Source of the DNA: an uncultured Dorea sp.
GTDB taxonomy: Bacteria; Bacillota; Clostridia; Lachnospirales; Lachnospiraceae
Length of the DNA stretch: 35,617 bases
Direction of reading: 5' to 3'
Assembly: GCA_947647815.1 (NCBI GenBank)
Contig: CANSLW010000007.1
Location: 1 to 35,617, forward strand
Shown here: piece after piece, positions 17,889 through 25,674 of the stretch
How the letters are laid out: the number at the start of each line of letters is the position of its first letter
Position numbering within the stretch: position 1 is the stretch's first letter
Program-made: the position numbers and the translations under genes
The notes under the pieces: model-generated
The model's database searches: none
What the model saw: the letters and a program-made list of their open reading frames with translations, nothing else
Told to the model about the DNA's origin: nothing

Positions 17889-18541
17889 TACTTATTCTTA
17901 TGGTAGATGTCTGTCAGCTCCTGTAATCTGGTTAACATCTCTTCATCCATAATATCCAGTCCAAAGCCCCGCATCATCTGGCCAAACACCATGTATTTGC
18001 GATAAGACTCTTCTTTGGTATTGTCAAATATCATAGGATTCATCCAGACATTTGCCGCAAGCAGAATCAGCTCCGCTAACTGCTCCGGATAGTCCGTCTC
18101 AATAGAGCCATCTGCAATCCCCTGCTTAATAATCGGCAGAATATAATCCGGTGCCGCCTCTTCTATGGTATCGTGCAAAAGGCTGAACAGAAGCTTTGGA
18201 TTGTTGTTAAAATCCGGCGCTGCCGTGAAGATGTCGTTCTGTTCCGGACGATTTAGGGACTCCTTAAAAATGGCCTTAAGCTTCTCCCTTCCATTGAGAT
18301 CACGGCGGTCGCGGATGTCTGCAAGCATCTGGTTCGACTCGCCTGTAATCCTGTCAGTGACGGCAAACAGAATATCTTCTTTCGACTTAAAATGATGATA
18401 GATGGCGCCTTTGCTGAGTCCACCTAACTGGCTGATAATATCCTGAATGGAAGTGTGCTCATATCCCTTCTCCATAAACAGGCGGTACGCAACATCCAGA
18501 ATCAGGTTGACAGTCTCTTCCGGGTGCTTATTTCTCGCCAT
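17888..18541 (-). CDS. TetR-family repressor
   Basis: 217 residues. Residues about 8-55 are the TetR helix-turn-helix (ILDVAYRLFMEKGYEHTSIQ, GGLSKGAIYHHFKSKEDIL). The remainder is a helical ligand-binding domain. ATG 18541 is preferred over the ATG at 18595 because GGAGG lies 10 nt before it and because the longer form would translate across the operator palindromes. Two palindromes in its promoter imply autoregulation; a third, related one precedes the adjacent MFS efflux gene. It likely represses efflux until an inducer binds. The ligand cannot be told from the sequence. Confidence 0.9.
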   Translation of the reverse strand: MARNKHPEETVNLILDVAYRLFMEKGYEHTSIQDIISQLGGLSKGAIYHHFKSKEDILFAVTDRITGESNQMLADIRDRRDLNGREKLKAIFKESLNRPEQNDIFTAAPDFNNNPKLLFSLLHDTIEEAAPDYILPIIKQGIADGSIETDYPEQLAELILLAANVWMNPMIFDNTKEESYRKYMVFGQMMRGFGLDIMDEEMLTRLQELTDIYHKNK

Positions 18542-18565
18542 TTTATTGGTGCCTCCTCTCCTTAA

Positions 18566-18580
18566 CATACCAATGGTATG
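18566..18580. promoter_or_regulatory. tetR operator 1
   Basis: CATACCAATGGTATG, a perfect 7-1-7 palindrome 25 bp before the tetR start codon, beyond the -10 region. Centre-to-centre distance to the second palindrome is 27 bp. Confidence 0.7.
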
Positions 18581-18592
18581 TATTGATGTTAT

Positions 18593-18615
18593 CATACTAT
18601 TGGTATGTTTGTCAA
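18593..18615 (-). promoter_or_regulatory. tetR promoter -35 with operator 2
   Basis: TTGACA (minus strand, 18615-18610) is followed at once by a second near-palindrome, CATACTATTGGTATG on the plus strand (18593-18607), which fills the spacer towards the -10 region. A repressor bound there would block RNA polymerase directly. Confidence 0.65.
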
Positions 18616-18654
18616 CAAATACCTTTTTACATCTATACAGACACCGCCGCTTTC

Positions 18655-19419
18655 TTATCTCACAATCACCGTTGGATATCCCGCCTGCTTCAGCTCCCTT
18701 TCCAACTCAACAGCATCATCCATATCATCAAATTCTCCTACCTGTACACGCAGATAAGATCCTGAATCATCGATAAATGCCGGATACCCCTGCTCAAGTA
18801 ATTCATTCAACAGCTTCTCTGCATATCTCCGGTTCCGATACGCCCCTACCTGCACATGATATTGCTCATCTTTGATAATCCCCGCTGAATCCAGCGTATC
18901 CAGCACACCAGAAGCAATCGCCTGGGCAATATCCTGGAAATTTTCATCAAAAAGCATATTATCCGTATCTGAATTAAGGAATCCCGCTTCCACCAGCAAT
19001 GCCGGCATCTTCGTTCTTCTAAGTACAACCAGGTTCGGACGGGCTTTCACTCCCAGATTCACGAATCCCACCGCCTCTAACTGGTCATTGATGTCCTGTG
19101 CCATCTGATATTTCAGCCCGGACAAATCATATACAAGGGTCTCCACTCCTGACACCTCATTATCCGTCGGATAGGAATTCCTGTGTATGGAGATAAAGAA
19201 ATCAACTCCCGCATTATTTGCCTCCATAGCTTTCTCGTAAGGCGTCTGATATACATCCGTTGTCCTGGTATATTGCACGTCGATTCCGTTATTCTGGAGA
19301 ATCTCTCCGACTGCGAGCGTCAGACGCAGGGTATCAGCTTTCTCCTGTCTTCCATTATACACAGCTCCTGGATCCCGTTCACCTCCATGACCGGCATCAA
19401 GCATAATTGAATAAGGCAT
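18655..19419 (-). CDS. N-acetylmuramoyl-L-alanine amidase with SPOR domain, no signal peptide (CwlC-like)
   Basis: 254 residues. Residues 1-175 are an Amidase_3 domain with zinc ligands and catalytic residues visible: His11 (DAGHGG), Glu26, His79 (ISIHRNS) and Glu144 (LLVEAGFLNSD). Residues 187-254 are a SPOR repeat (YHVQVGAYRNRRYAEKLL and YLRVQVGEFDDMDDA) that binds denuded peptidoglycan. The enzyme cuts the bond between muramic acid and L-alanine. It has no signal peptide, as in Bacillus CwlC, which is made in the mother cell and helps to lyse it late in sporulation; the same role is likely. A possible sigma-K-like promoter precedes it. AAAGGAG sits before the ATG at the usual distance. Confidence 0.9.
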   Translation of the reverse strand: MPYSIMLDAGHGGERDPGAVYNGRQEKADTLRLTLAVGEILQNNGIDVQYTRTTDVYQTPYEKAMEANNAGVDFFISIHRNSYPTDNEVSGVETLVYDLSGLKYQMAQDINDQLEAVGFVNLGVKARPNLVVLRRTKMPALLVEAGFLNSDTDNMLFDENFQDIAQAIASGVLDTLDSAGIIKDEQYHVQVGAYRNRRYAEKLLNELLEQGYPAFIDDSGSYLRVQVGEFDDMDDAVELERELKQAGYPTVIVR

Positions 19420-19448
19420 ATATTTACTCCTTTCACACCATTCTATAG

Positions 19449-19476
19449 TAAAATATGCCTTTTCTCCCGGATTCGT
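19449..19476 (-). promoter_or_regulatory. Possible sigma-K-like promoter of the amidase gene
   Basis: On the minus strand, AC (19476-19475) is followed 17 nt later by CATATTTTA (19457-19449), which fits the sigma-K pattern AC and CATAnnnTA. This agrees with a mother-cell amidase, but the motif is short and degenerate, so confidence is low. Confidence 0.3.
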
Positions 19477-19486
19477 TACTCAAATC

Positions 19487-20803
19487 TCATACCTTAATAT
19501 TCAATTCATATACTTTAACAGGCCTTCCCTTGGAGGTCATGGATTTCGTATAGGCAACAGTTGCCGCTTCACCTTTGACCAGATTATTCAATATCCGGCT
19601 GGCATTGCGGGGCGTCACTCCCAGATGCTCTGCCAGATTCTGCTGCGTAATCCTGTTACTTCCTGTCATCTCAATAATCGACAACAGTTTCTGAATCGTA
19701 ATCGATGACAATTTACAACGGTCTGCCGTCCTGAAGACCTCGTCGGACATCTCCGTCTTAACTTCAAAATAATTCCTGGCATCCAACGGCCCCAGCACAT
19801 TATGCTGTTCATCAACAACAAAACAGCCTTTCGAAAAGACTGCTTCTTTCAGGGCATCTTTGGCATTACCCTTCGCCATTGTAACATTATATCCAATTCC
19901 ATACCCTACATATGCCTCTATATCATATTCCTTCTTCAGTTTAAACCGGATACTGCACTTACGGAATCTATCGGTAATATGTTCAATAACTCTCAAAGTT
20001 GTAAAGATATAATAGTACCCCTCTTCTTCCTGAAACACAACATCAAGCGCGAAATCATTCTTAATACTTATAAGAATTTCCTGCATCTTCTTCTCTGATA
20101 TCAGCTGTCCGTCTCCCGAATACGCCGACACACCGATTACTCCCGTTAGATTGTCATGCAGATGTTTCAGTTCAATCTCCGACAACAGAGACTCTAGAAG
20201 AGAATATAGATACTCTCTGGTCGGTCCTGAATAACGGTAAGGTATCCGATACTGCTCCAATACCGGAACAATACTTCCATAATGGCAGATTACAAGATCA
20301 ATCTTCTTTCCTTCCCATAATTCTGTAATTCTTTCGACAATCTGCGCCTCTACTCCAGCTATCTCTTCAAGTGAACTGCCGGTAAGCCAGTCCATAATCA
20401 TATTCTTGATATGAAAAGGAATCGGATATGACAAAAGATAATCTACCGACGCATCCTCAGTAACCGGAATCATTGAGTCCAGAATAATACGTCTGGTATC
20501 AAGCTGCCTGTCCTCTAAAAGCAGTTCCAAAAACAACCGGTATTCACTTACCTGGCTTGCCTCAAAAGAGACAATCGGTTTTCTATGTTCAGGGAATGCC
20601 TTAAGGATTACTGTCTGTGCAGCTTTTCCGCTTATCATAAAACCATCCGCCTGGTCTTCATACTCTTTGTAAAGCTCTATTGCATGATAAAAATTATTGT
20701 ATTCAAGAATCTGTATATCACAATCCTGCTTTACCCCTAACACCGTCTCCTCCATAAACGCATGTAGGTACTTGCTTGTGATAATAACAATTTTAGCCTT
20801 CAT
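19487..20803 (-). CDS. Multi-domain transcriptional regulator divergent from the M20-MFS operon
   Basis: 438 residues from ATG 20803, with AGAGGTG 9 nt upstream; the GTG at 20815 lies within that site. Three parts can be seen. Residues about 1-200 form an alpha/beta sensory region (AKIVIITSKYLHAFME, ADGFMISGKAAQTVI) that somewhat resembles PrpR-type N-domains. Residues about 230-345 resemble a nucleotide-cyclase fold without a GGDEF motif (GVIGVSAYSGDG, AYVGYGIGYNVTMAKGNAKD). Residues about 365-438 form a winged helix-turn-helix (ITQQNLAEHLGVTPRNASRILN). It is divergent from the amidohydrolase-MFS pair with a 288-bp shared intergenic region, so it likely controls that operon. The family is not recognised by name and no ligand is known. 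Confidence 0.7.
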   Translation of the reverse strand: MKAKIVIITSKYLHAFMEETVLGVKQDCDIQILEYNNFYHAIELYKEYEDQADGFMISGKAAQTVILKAFPEHRKPIVSFEASQVSEYRLFLELLLEDRQLDTRRIILDSMIPVTEDASVDYLLSYPIPFHIKNMIMDWLTGSSLEEIAGVEAQIVERITELWEGKKIDLVICHYGSIVPVLEQYRIPYRYSGPTREYLYSLLESLLSEIELKHLHDNLTGVIGVSAYSGDGQLISEKKMQEILISIKNDFALDVVFQEEEGYYYIFTTLRVIEHITDRFRKCSIRFKLKKEYDIEAYVGYGIGYNVTMAKGNAKDALKEAVFSKGCFVVDEQHNVLGPLDARNYFEVKTEMSDEVFRTADRCKLSSITIQKLLSIIEMTGSNRITQQNLAEHLGVTPRNASRILNNLVKGEAATVAYTKSMTSKGRPVKVYELNIKV

Positions 20804-20828
20804 ATTCTTTTTCACCTCTTATCGATTC

Positions 20829-20857
20829 ATTCTACAAGATTTAATTTGACAATGCAA
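20829..20857 (-). promoter_or_regulatory. Promoter of the divergent regulator gene
   Basis: TTGCAT (20857-20852) and TAGAAT (20834-20829) on the minus strand, 17 bp apart, placing the transcript start close to the ribosome site of the regulator. Confidence 0.6.
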
Positions 20858-20902
20858 CCCTACTTTTCATGTATAGAATTTATCAAATATCACAATAATT
20901 TA

Positions 20903-20931
20903 TTGACGGCATCTCTAAATGCTGTTACAAT
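20903..20931 (+). promoter_or_regulatory. Promoter of the M20 amidohydrolase-MFS operon
   Basis: TTGACG (20903-20908) and TACAAT (20926-20931) on the plus strand, 17 bp apart. The leader to the first start codon is about 150 nt and AT-rich; no riboswitch-like fold was recognised in it. Confidence 0.7.
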
Positions 20932-21091
20932 CTAAACATACTATTCCATAAATATTCTATAATGATACTTAATATATACTAAAAGCATTCTTAAAATATT
21001 CATAATACTATATTTGTGGACACAAAACACTCGTGATCTACCGGAAATACACTGTACTGTGGCTACCGGAACACGGAAAAGGAGGAGAAAA

Positions 21092-22267
21092 ATGAATTAC
21101 TACGAACGGGCGCAAGAATTAAGAGATGAGATCATCACAAACCGCCGCTACTTCCACACGAATGCTGAAGTTGGATTGAACATGCCAAAAGCTCAGAGCT
21201 ATGTGATGGAAAAGCTGAAAGAGTACGGATTAGAGCCGAAAGAATGCGGACATGGCGTCACCGCAACATTGGGGACCGGCGGAAAAGTACTCCTGCTGCG
21301 CGCAGATATGGATGCTCTCCCGATGGCAGAAAAAAGCGGACTTGATTTTGCTTGTCCAACCGGAACAGAAGCTCACACATGCGGACATGATTTCCATGCT
21401 GCTATGCTGCTTGTTGCAGCAAAGATGCTGAAAGAAAACGAATCAGAGTTAAGGGGTACTGTTAAATTCATGTTCCAGCCTGCAGAAGAGACATTCGAAG
21501 GAAGTAAAGACATGATTGCTAATGGAATCCTGGAGAATCCATCCGTTGACGCGGCATTTGCATTCCATGTAACGCCTGGCAAGATGCCGGTCGGTCTCTA
21601 CATGTACAATAACAAGAGCACTATGATGTTCTCTGTAAATGGTTTTAAAATCACTATCAAAGGAAAAGGGGAACACGGGGCATATCCCCACAGGGCAATT
21701 GATCCGATCAACATCGGTGTACACATTCATCTTGCTCTGCAGGAACTGATTGCAAGAGAAAGCGATCCTACTCACTCCTGTGTTCTTACAATTGGTAATT
21801 TCTCCGCAGGAACCGCGCCGAACATCATTCCTGATACGGCTGTGATTCAGGGTACGCTGCGTACAAACAATCCTGATGCACGAAAGCTATTAGTCCGCAG
21901 GATTACGGAAGTTGCAGAACGTGTGGCTGCAGTCTATAACGGAACCGTAGAAGTTGAAGCATTGTCAGATGTTCCTCCATTGGTATGTGACCCGGAACTG
22001 ACCACTGAGATGACTAAATATATCCAGGAATTAGGCATTCCGGGAACTATGGGGTATCCCGGAATTGAAGCCAGCGCTTCTGAAGATTTTGCTGTTATTG
22101 CAGAAAAGGTACCAAGCGCATTCATGTACATTGCCGCCGGATATACGGATGGACGCCCGATTTACACCGCACACAGCCCGGAAGTTACATTTAACGAAGA
22201 TGTATGCCCGGTCGGCGCATCCTGGATGGCACATTGTGCTACACAATGGTTAAACAATCACCAGTAA
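21092..22267 (+). CDS. M20D-family metallopeptidase / N-acyl-amino-acid amidohydrolase
   Basis: 391 residues from ATG 21092; GGAGG lies 7 nt upstream, whereas the open frame beginning at 21014 has no such site. Motifs of the M20D group (hippurate hydrolase, N-acyl-L-amino-acid and IAA-amino-acid hydrolases) occur in order: ADMDALPM, TCGHDFHAAMLL, FQPAEE, HGAYPHRAIDPI in the dimerisation domain, GTLRTNNPDARK, and EASASEDFAVI near the end. These supply the metal-binding Cys/His/Glu residues. The enzyme probably releases an amino acid from an N-acyl or peptide substrate in the cytoplasm. It is co-transcribed with an MFS transporter 76 bp downstream, which may import its substrate or export a product. 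Confidence 0.88.
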   Translation: MNYYERAQELRDEIITNRRYFHTNAEVGLNMPKAQSYVMEKLKEYGLEPKECGHGVTATLGTGGKVLLLRADMDALPMAEKSGLDFACPTGTEAHTCGHDFHAAMLLVAAKMLKENESELRGTVKFMFQPAEETFEGSKDMIANGILENPSVDAAFAFHVTPGKMPVGLYMYNNKSTMMFSVNGFKITIKGKGEHGAYPHRAIDPINIGVHIHLALQELIARESDPTHSCVLTIGNFSAGTAPNIIPDTAVIQGTLRTNNPDARKLLVRRITEVAERVAAVYNGTVEVEALSDVPPLVCDPELTTEMTKYIQELGIPGTMGYPGIEASASEDFAVIAEKVPSAFMYIAAGYTDGRPIYTAHSPEVTFNEDVCPVGASWMAHCATQWLNNHQ

Positions 22268-22343
22268 AGAGAGAGAGAAACCTCGTTGTATGAATAATCA
22301 TATTAACAGTTATGAACGGAAAGAAAAATAGGAGGGTAAATTT

Positions 22344-23771
22344 ATGGCTAAAGAACAGGCTCAGCCAACAGTGGCAATTCCATTGCCAAAAGGAAAAAAG
22401 AATCTTGTCCAGATCGGATGTATCTGTATGATGCTCTCTGTGGCAATGTATGGTCTCGTATTTGCAACATTGACAGGACCAATCCTGGCAAGCGTTGACG
22501 CTATGGGATTTGTATCATTATTTTCCATCTTAGGGGCAATTGGTGTATCTATTATGACACCGATTGGTGGAAAATTAGGTGACTTGGTCGGCCGCAGGAA
22601 TATCGTAGTGATTCCTGGCATCATCTGTGCTGTCTGCGGTATCGCATTCGCATTCGTGCGTTCTCTGGTTCCGCTCTTAATCCTTCGTCTCCTTGTCAGT
22701 CTTGCACAGGGCGCGTTTACAGCTGCTCCATATATCATTGCAGGCCTGATCAATGAGAGAAAGGATGTCCCAAAAGCAATGGGTATGCTTGCAACCGCTA
22801 TCGCAGTCGGAGGCTTCGGCGGAAGTATCATCGCAGGTATTCTTACGGATATGGGACTTCTTAATATCGCCATCCTAATGCCGGCAGTTCCATTAGTACT
22901 CGGTGTTGTACTGATTGGTATGAATATGCCGAATCAGAAGCGTGACGGTAAAGTTACTATCGACGTTCCTGGTATCATTGCGCTGGTTATCGCTCTCTGC
23001 GGTATTCTCCTCGCACTGAACTTTGGTTCTTCCATTGGATGGGCAAATCCTATGATTATCGCAGGATTTGTGATTGGTATCATTGCACTGTTTGCTTTGA
23101 TTAAGATTGAAGGAAAAGCCGGTGAACCAATTATTCCTCTCGGACTATTCAAGAATAAGAATTATACCATATTATTGATTGTCGGATTCATCTGTTATTT
23201 CTATCAGAATGCAATGAATGTGTATGCACCAATCGGCGCGCTGCAGGTAATCGGAACTTCTACAAGTACTGCCGGCGCATTGCAGATGCCTCGTACCCTG
23301 ATTACTATTTTCCTGCCTACAATTGCAGGAGCATGGGTTGGGAAAAAGGCATCCAACAGCTGGAAGGCAATGGTAATCGGCACACTCCTGGTAGCTATTC
23401 CTATGGCAGCTATGGGCTTCACGACACCAAATACATCCATTATGATTTATTTCATTGCATTGGCAGTTACTGGTATCGCAGAAAGCTTTCGTTCTGTATC
23501 GATCACTCCGGCAGCACAGGCAACCCTGCAGCCCCAGGATATGGGCGTAGGTACCTCACTTGTAAACTTTGTAAACTCTCTGGCTACAACCATCTCAGCG
23601 GCTGTTCTTGGTGTTTTCTATAACATTAATATAGCTGGTGATCCTACAAATGTTGCTAAGATCCAGAGTGGTGTGAATATGGTATTCATGGCAGCTGCAG
23701 TTGTTAGTTTGATTGGATTATTGATCGTAATCCTGATCATCAGGCCACAGATGTCAAAACAAAGCGAATAA
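22344..23771 (+). CDS. 14-helix MFS transporter (DHA2-type)
   Basis: 475 residues with about fourteen hydrophobic helices, from residues 21-43 to about 445-468. The loop between helices 2 and 3 carries the MFS signature GGKLGDLVGRRNIVVI. Fourteen helices point to the DHA2 drug:H+ antiporter branch, although neighbours suggest a metabolic substrate tied to the M20 amidohydrolase. AGGAGGG stands about 8 nt before the ATG. The gene ends with a 16-bp perfect palindrome just after the stop codon and a strong bidirectional terminator shared with the convergent hydrogenase operon. Direction of transport and substrate are not shown by the sequence. Confidence 0.85.
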   Translation: MAKEQAQPTVAIPLPKGKKNLVQIGCICMMLSVAMYGLVFATLTGPILASVDAMGFVSLFSILGAIGVSIMTPIGGKLGDLVGRRNIVVIPGIICAVCGIAFAFVRSLVPLLILRLLVSLAQGAFTAAPYIIAGLINERKDVPKAMGMLATAIAVGGFGGSIIAGILTDMGLLNIAILMPAVPLVLGVVLIGMNMPNQKRDGKVTIDVPGIIALVIALCGILLALNFGSSIGWANPMIIAGFVIGIIALFALIKIEGKAGEPIIPLGLFKNKNYTILLIVGFICYFYQNAMNVYAPIGALQVIGTSTSTAGALQMPRTLITIFLPTIAGAWVGKKASNSWKAMVIGTLLVAIPMAAMGFTTPNTSIMIYFIALAVTGIAESFRSVSITPAAQATLQPQDMGVGTSLVNFVNSLATTISAAVLGVFYNINIAGDPTNVAKIQSGVNMVFMAAAVVSLIGLLIVILIIRPQMSKQSE

Positions 23772-23772
23772 T

Positions 23773-23788
23773 GATATTTTAAAATATC
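23773..23788. other. Perfect 16-bp palindrome after the MFS stop codon
   Basis: GATATTTTAAAATATC, starting two bases after the stop codon. It is AT-only in the centre and lacks a T-run, so it is unlikely to be a terminator; it may be chance in an AT-rich gap or a protein site. Confidence 0.4.
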
Positions 23789-23793
23789 ACAAA

Positions 23794-23839
23794 ATACAAA
23801 ATGCATGCCACCGGCAACCATTTTGCATGCGATGGCATA
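23794..23839 (-). repeat. Post-terminator hairpin repeat, copy 3
   Basis: Same element as at 8484-8530, with one change in the inner arm (ATGCATGCC). On the minus strand it directly follows the hydA-side terminator hairpin; on the plus strand it lies between the MFS stop codon and that terminator. Confidence 0.8.
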
Positions 23840-23843
23840 GAGA

Positions 23844-23892
23844 AATCCTCCGGGAACAATGTTTTAACCTTGTTCCCGGAGGATTCTTTTTT
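23844..23892. terminator. Bidirectional terminator between the MFS operon and hydA
   Basis: A perfect 16-bp stem (AATCCTCCGGGAACAA with TTGTTCCCGGAGGATT), ten-base loop, followed on the plus strand by C and six T. On the minus strand it is preceded by A-rich sequence and followed by TTTCTC. It serves two convergent operons. Confidence 0.9.
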
Positions 23893-23916
23893 CTTTGAAA
23901 TAAAAAAGTTATGATA

Positions 23917-25659
23917 CTAATTCACTGACCTCTTCACATAGCTGGTATGCAGAGTCTCATGTGCCTTATGGCTTCCCGGCTTCTCAAGATACTCTTCATA
24001 GAGTTTCTTAATCTCCGGATTCTCATGTGATTTACGGATTGCCTTCGCTTCATCATTGCGATACAGTACGCCTGCACGGATTCCGCGTACATCTGTAAAG
24101 TTACGTACATCACCAGATACCTGCGGCTGACCGCCTCCATTGACACATCCTCCCGGACATCCCATGATCTCAATGAACTGATAGTCTGCCTCGCCTGCCT
24201 TTACTTTATTAAGCAGCTCTCTTGCATTGCCAAGTCCGGAAGAAACCGCTACCTTTACATCCATTCCTGCAACGTTATAAGATGCCTCTTTGATTCCCTT
24301 CGTTCCACGTACATCTGTAAATTCCAGACTTGCAAGTTCTTCACCTGTCAGAGTCTCAACGGCAGTACGAAGCGCCGCCTCCATAACACCGCCGGTTGCG
24401 CCGAAGATAACGCCTGCGCCGGTAGACTCACCCATTGGATGGTCAAACCCTTCATCTGGAAGTGCTGTAAATTCTATACCACATCGCTTAATCAGCCTTG
24501 CAAGCTCTCTGGTAGTAATCGCAATATCTACATCCGGAACACCTGCCGCACTCTGATCATCTCTTCCAATCTCAAACTTCTTAGCCGTACAAGGCATTAC
24601 ACTGACTGATACGATTTTCTTCGGATCAATACCTTCTTTTTCTGCAAAATAAGTCTTCAGCATCGCGCCAAACATCTGCTGCGGGGACTTACAAGTTGAC
24701 AGATTCTCTGTCATATCTGGGAAATAATGCTCACAATATTTAATCCACCCCGGTGAACAGGAAGTAATCATCGGAAGCACGCCTCCGTTCTTAATTCGAT
24801 CGAGAAGCTCTGTTGCCTCTTCCATAATCGTAAGGTCTGCCGCCCAATCCGTATCGAATACCTTATCGAATCCGATTCTTCTTAATGCCGCTGCCATCTT
24901 ACCTTCTACATCTGTTCCCATCGGATAGCCGAATTCCTCGCCAAGTCCTGCACGGACAGACGGAGCGGTCTGAACTACCACATATTTTTCCGGATCTGCA
25001 ATCGCTTCGATAATCTGGCTGGTATAATCCTTCTCATACAGGGCGCCAGTCGGACAGACAGCAATACACTGACCGCAGGATACACAGCTTGTCTCACCAA
25101 GTCCCATTCCAAAAGCAGAACCAATCATGGCAGCAAATCCGCGGTTGTTTGGTCCGATTACACCAATTCCCTGGGTTTTCTCACACACAGCCACACAACG
25201 CCGGCATAAGATACATTTATTATTATCACGAATCATATGAGCCGCCGAATCATCCAATTCATAATGATTCATCTCACCTGCGTAGAAATCCTCATCCTCT
25301 ACACCATACTCATGACACAACTGCTGCAGTTCACAGTTGCCGCTTCTTACACATGACAGACATTTCTTATCATGATTGGATAGAAGAAGCTGCAGAGTCT
25401 TTTTCCTGGATTCAATCAGCTTCGGAGTGTTGGTATATACCTCCATTCCTTCATTGATCGGATGTACACAGGCAGCCACTAAGTTTCTGGCTCCCTTTAC
25501 TTCAACCACACACATACGGCATGCGCCGATTTCATTGATTTCCTTCAGATAACAAAGTGTTGGTATCTTGATTCCTGCAAGGTGTGCTGCTTCAAGAATT
25601 GTAGAGCCTGCAGGAGCGGATACATCAAGACCATTGATTTTAAGATTAATATTTTCCAT
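23917..25659 (-). CDS. hydA: [FeFe]-hydrogenase catalytic subunit HydA of a trimeric NADH/ferredoxin enzyme
   Basis: 580 residues from ATG 25659, with GGAGG 9 nt upstream; the ATG three codons earlier is too close to that site. Domains: N-terminal [2Fe-2S] ferredoxin (about 1-75), His-ligated cluster (HDKKCLSCVRSGNCELQQLC, about 96-115), two [4Fe-4S] clusters (CILCRRC and CVSCGQC), then the H-cluster domain. H-cluster cysteines are Cys301 (TSCSPGW), Cys357 (MPCTAKKFE), Cys501 and Cys505 (MGCPGGCVNGGG). It forms or splits H2. With HydB and HydC encoded just upstream it should form the electron-bifurcating type that couples H2 to both NADH and reduced ferredoxin. The maturases HydE, F and G are not in this window. 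Confidence 0.95.
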   Translation of the reverse strand: MENINLKINGLDVSAPAGSTILEAAHLAGIKIPTLCYLKEINEIGACRMCVVEVKGARNLVAACVHPINEGMEVYTNTPKLIESRKKTLQLLLSNHDKKCLSCVRSGNCELQQLCHEYGVEDEDFYAGEMNHYELDDSAAHMIRDNNKCILCRRCVAVCEKTQGIGVIGPNNRGFAAMIGSAFGMGLGETSCVSCGQCIAVCPTGALYEKDYTSQIIEAIADPEKYVVVQTAPSVRAGLGEEFGYPMGTDVEGKMAAALRRIGFDKVFDTDWAADLTIMEEATELLDRIKNGGVLPMITSCSPGWIKYCEHYFPDMTENLSTCKSPQQMFGAMLKTYFAEKEGIDPKKIVSVSVMPCTAKKFEIGRDDQSAAGVPDVDIAITTRELARLIKRCGIEFTALPDEGFDHPMGESTGAGVIFGATGGVMEAALRTAVETLTGEELASLEFTDVRGTKGIKEASYNVAGMDVKVAVSSGLGNARELLNKVKAGEADYQFIEIMGCPGGCVNGGGQPQVSGDVRNFTDVRGIRAGVLYRNDEAKAIRKSHENPEIKKLYEEYLEKPGSHKAHETLHTSYVKRSVN

Positions 25660-25674
25660 ATTCTCCATCCTCCA

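Noticed and set aside
20847..20873. TTGACA followed by TATAGAAT on the plus strand as the amidohydrolase promoter
   Set aside because: The spacing is 20 bp or more; the TTGACG/TACAAT pair at 20903-20931 has an ideal 17 bp.
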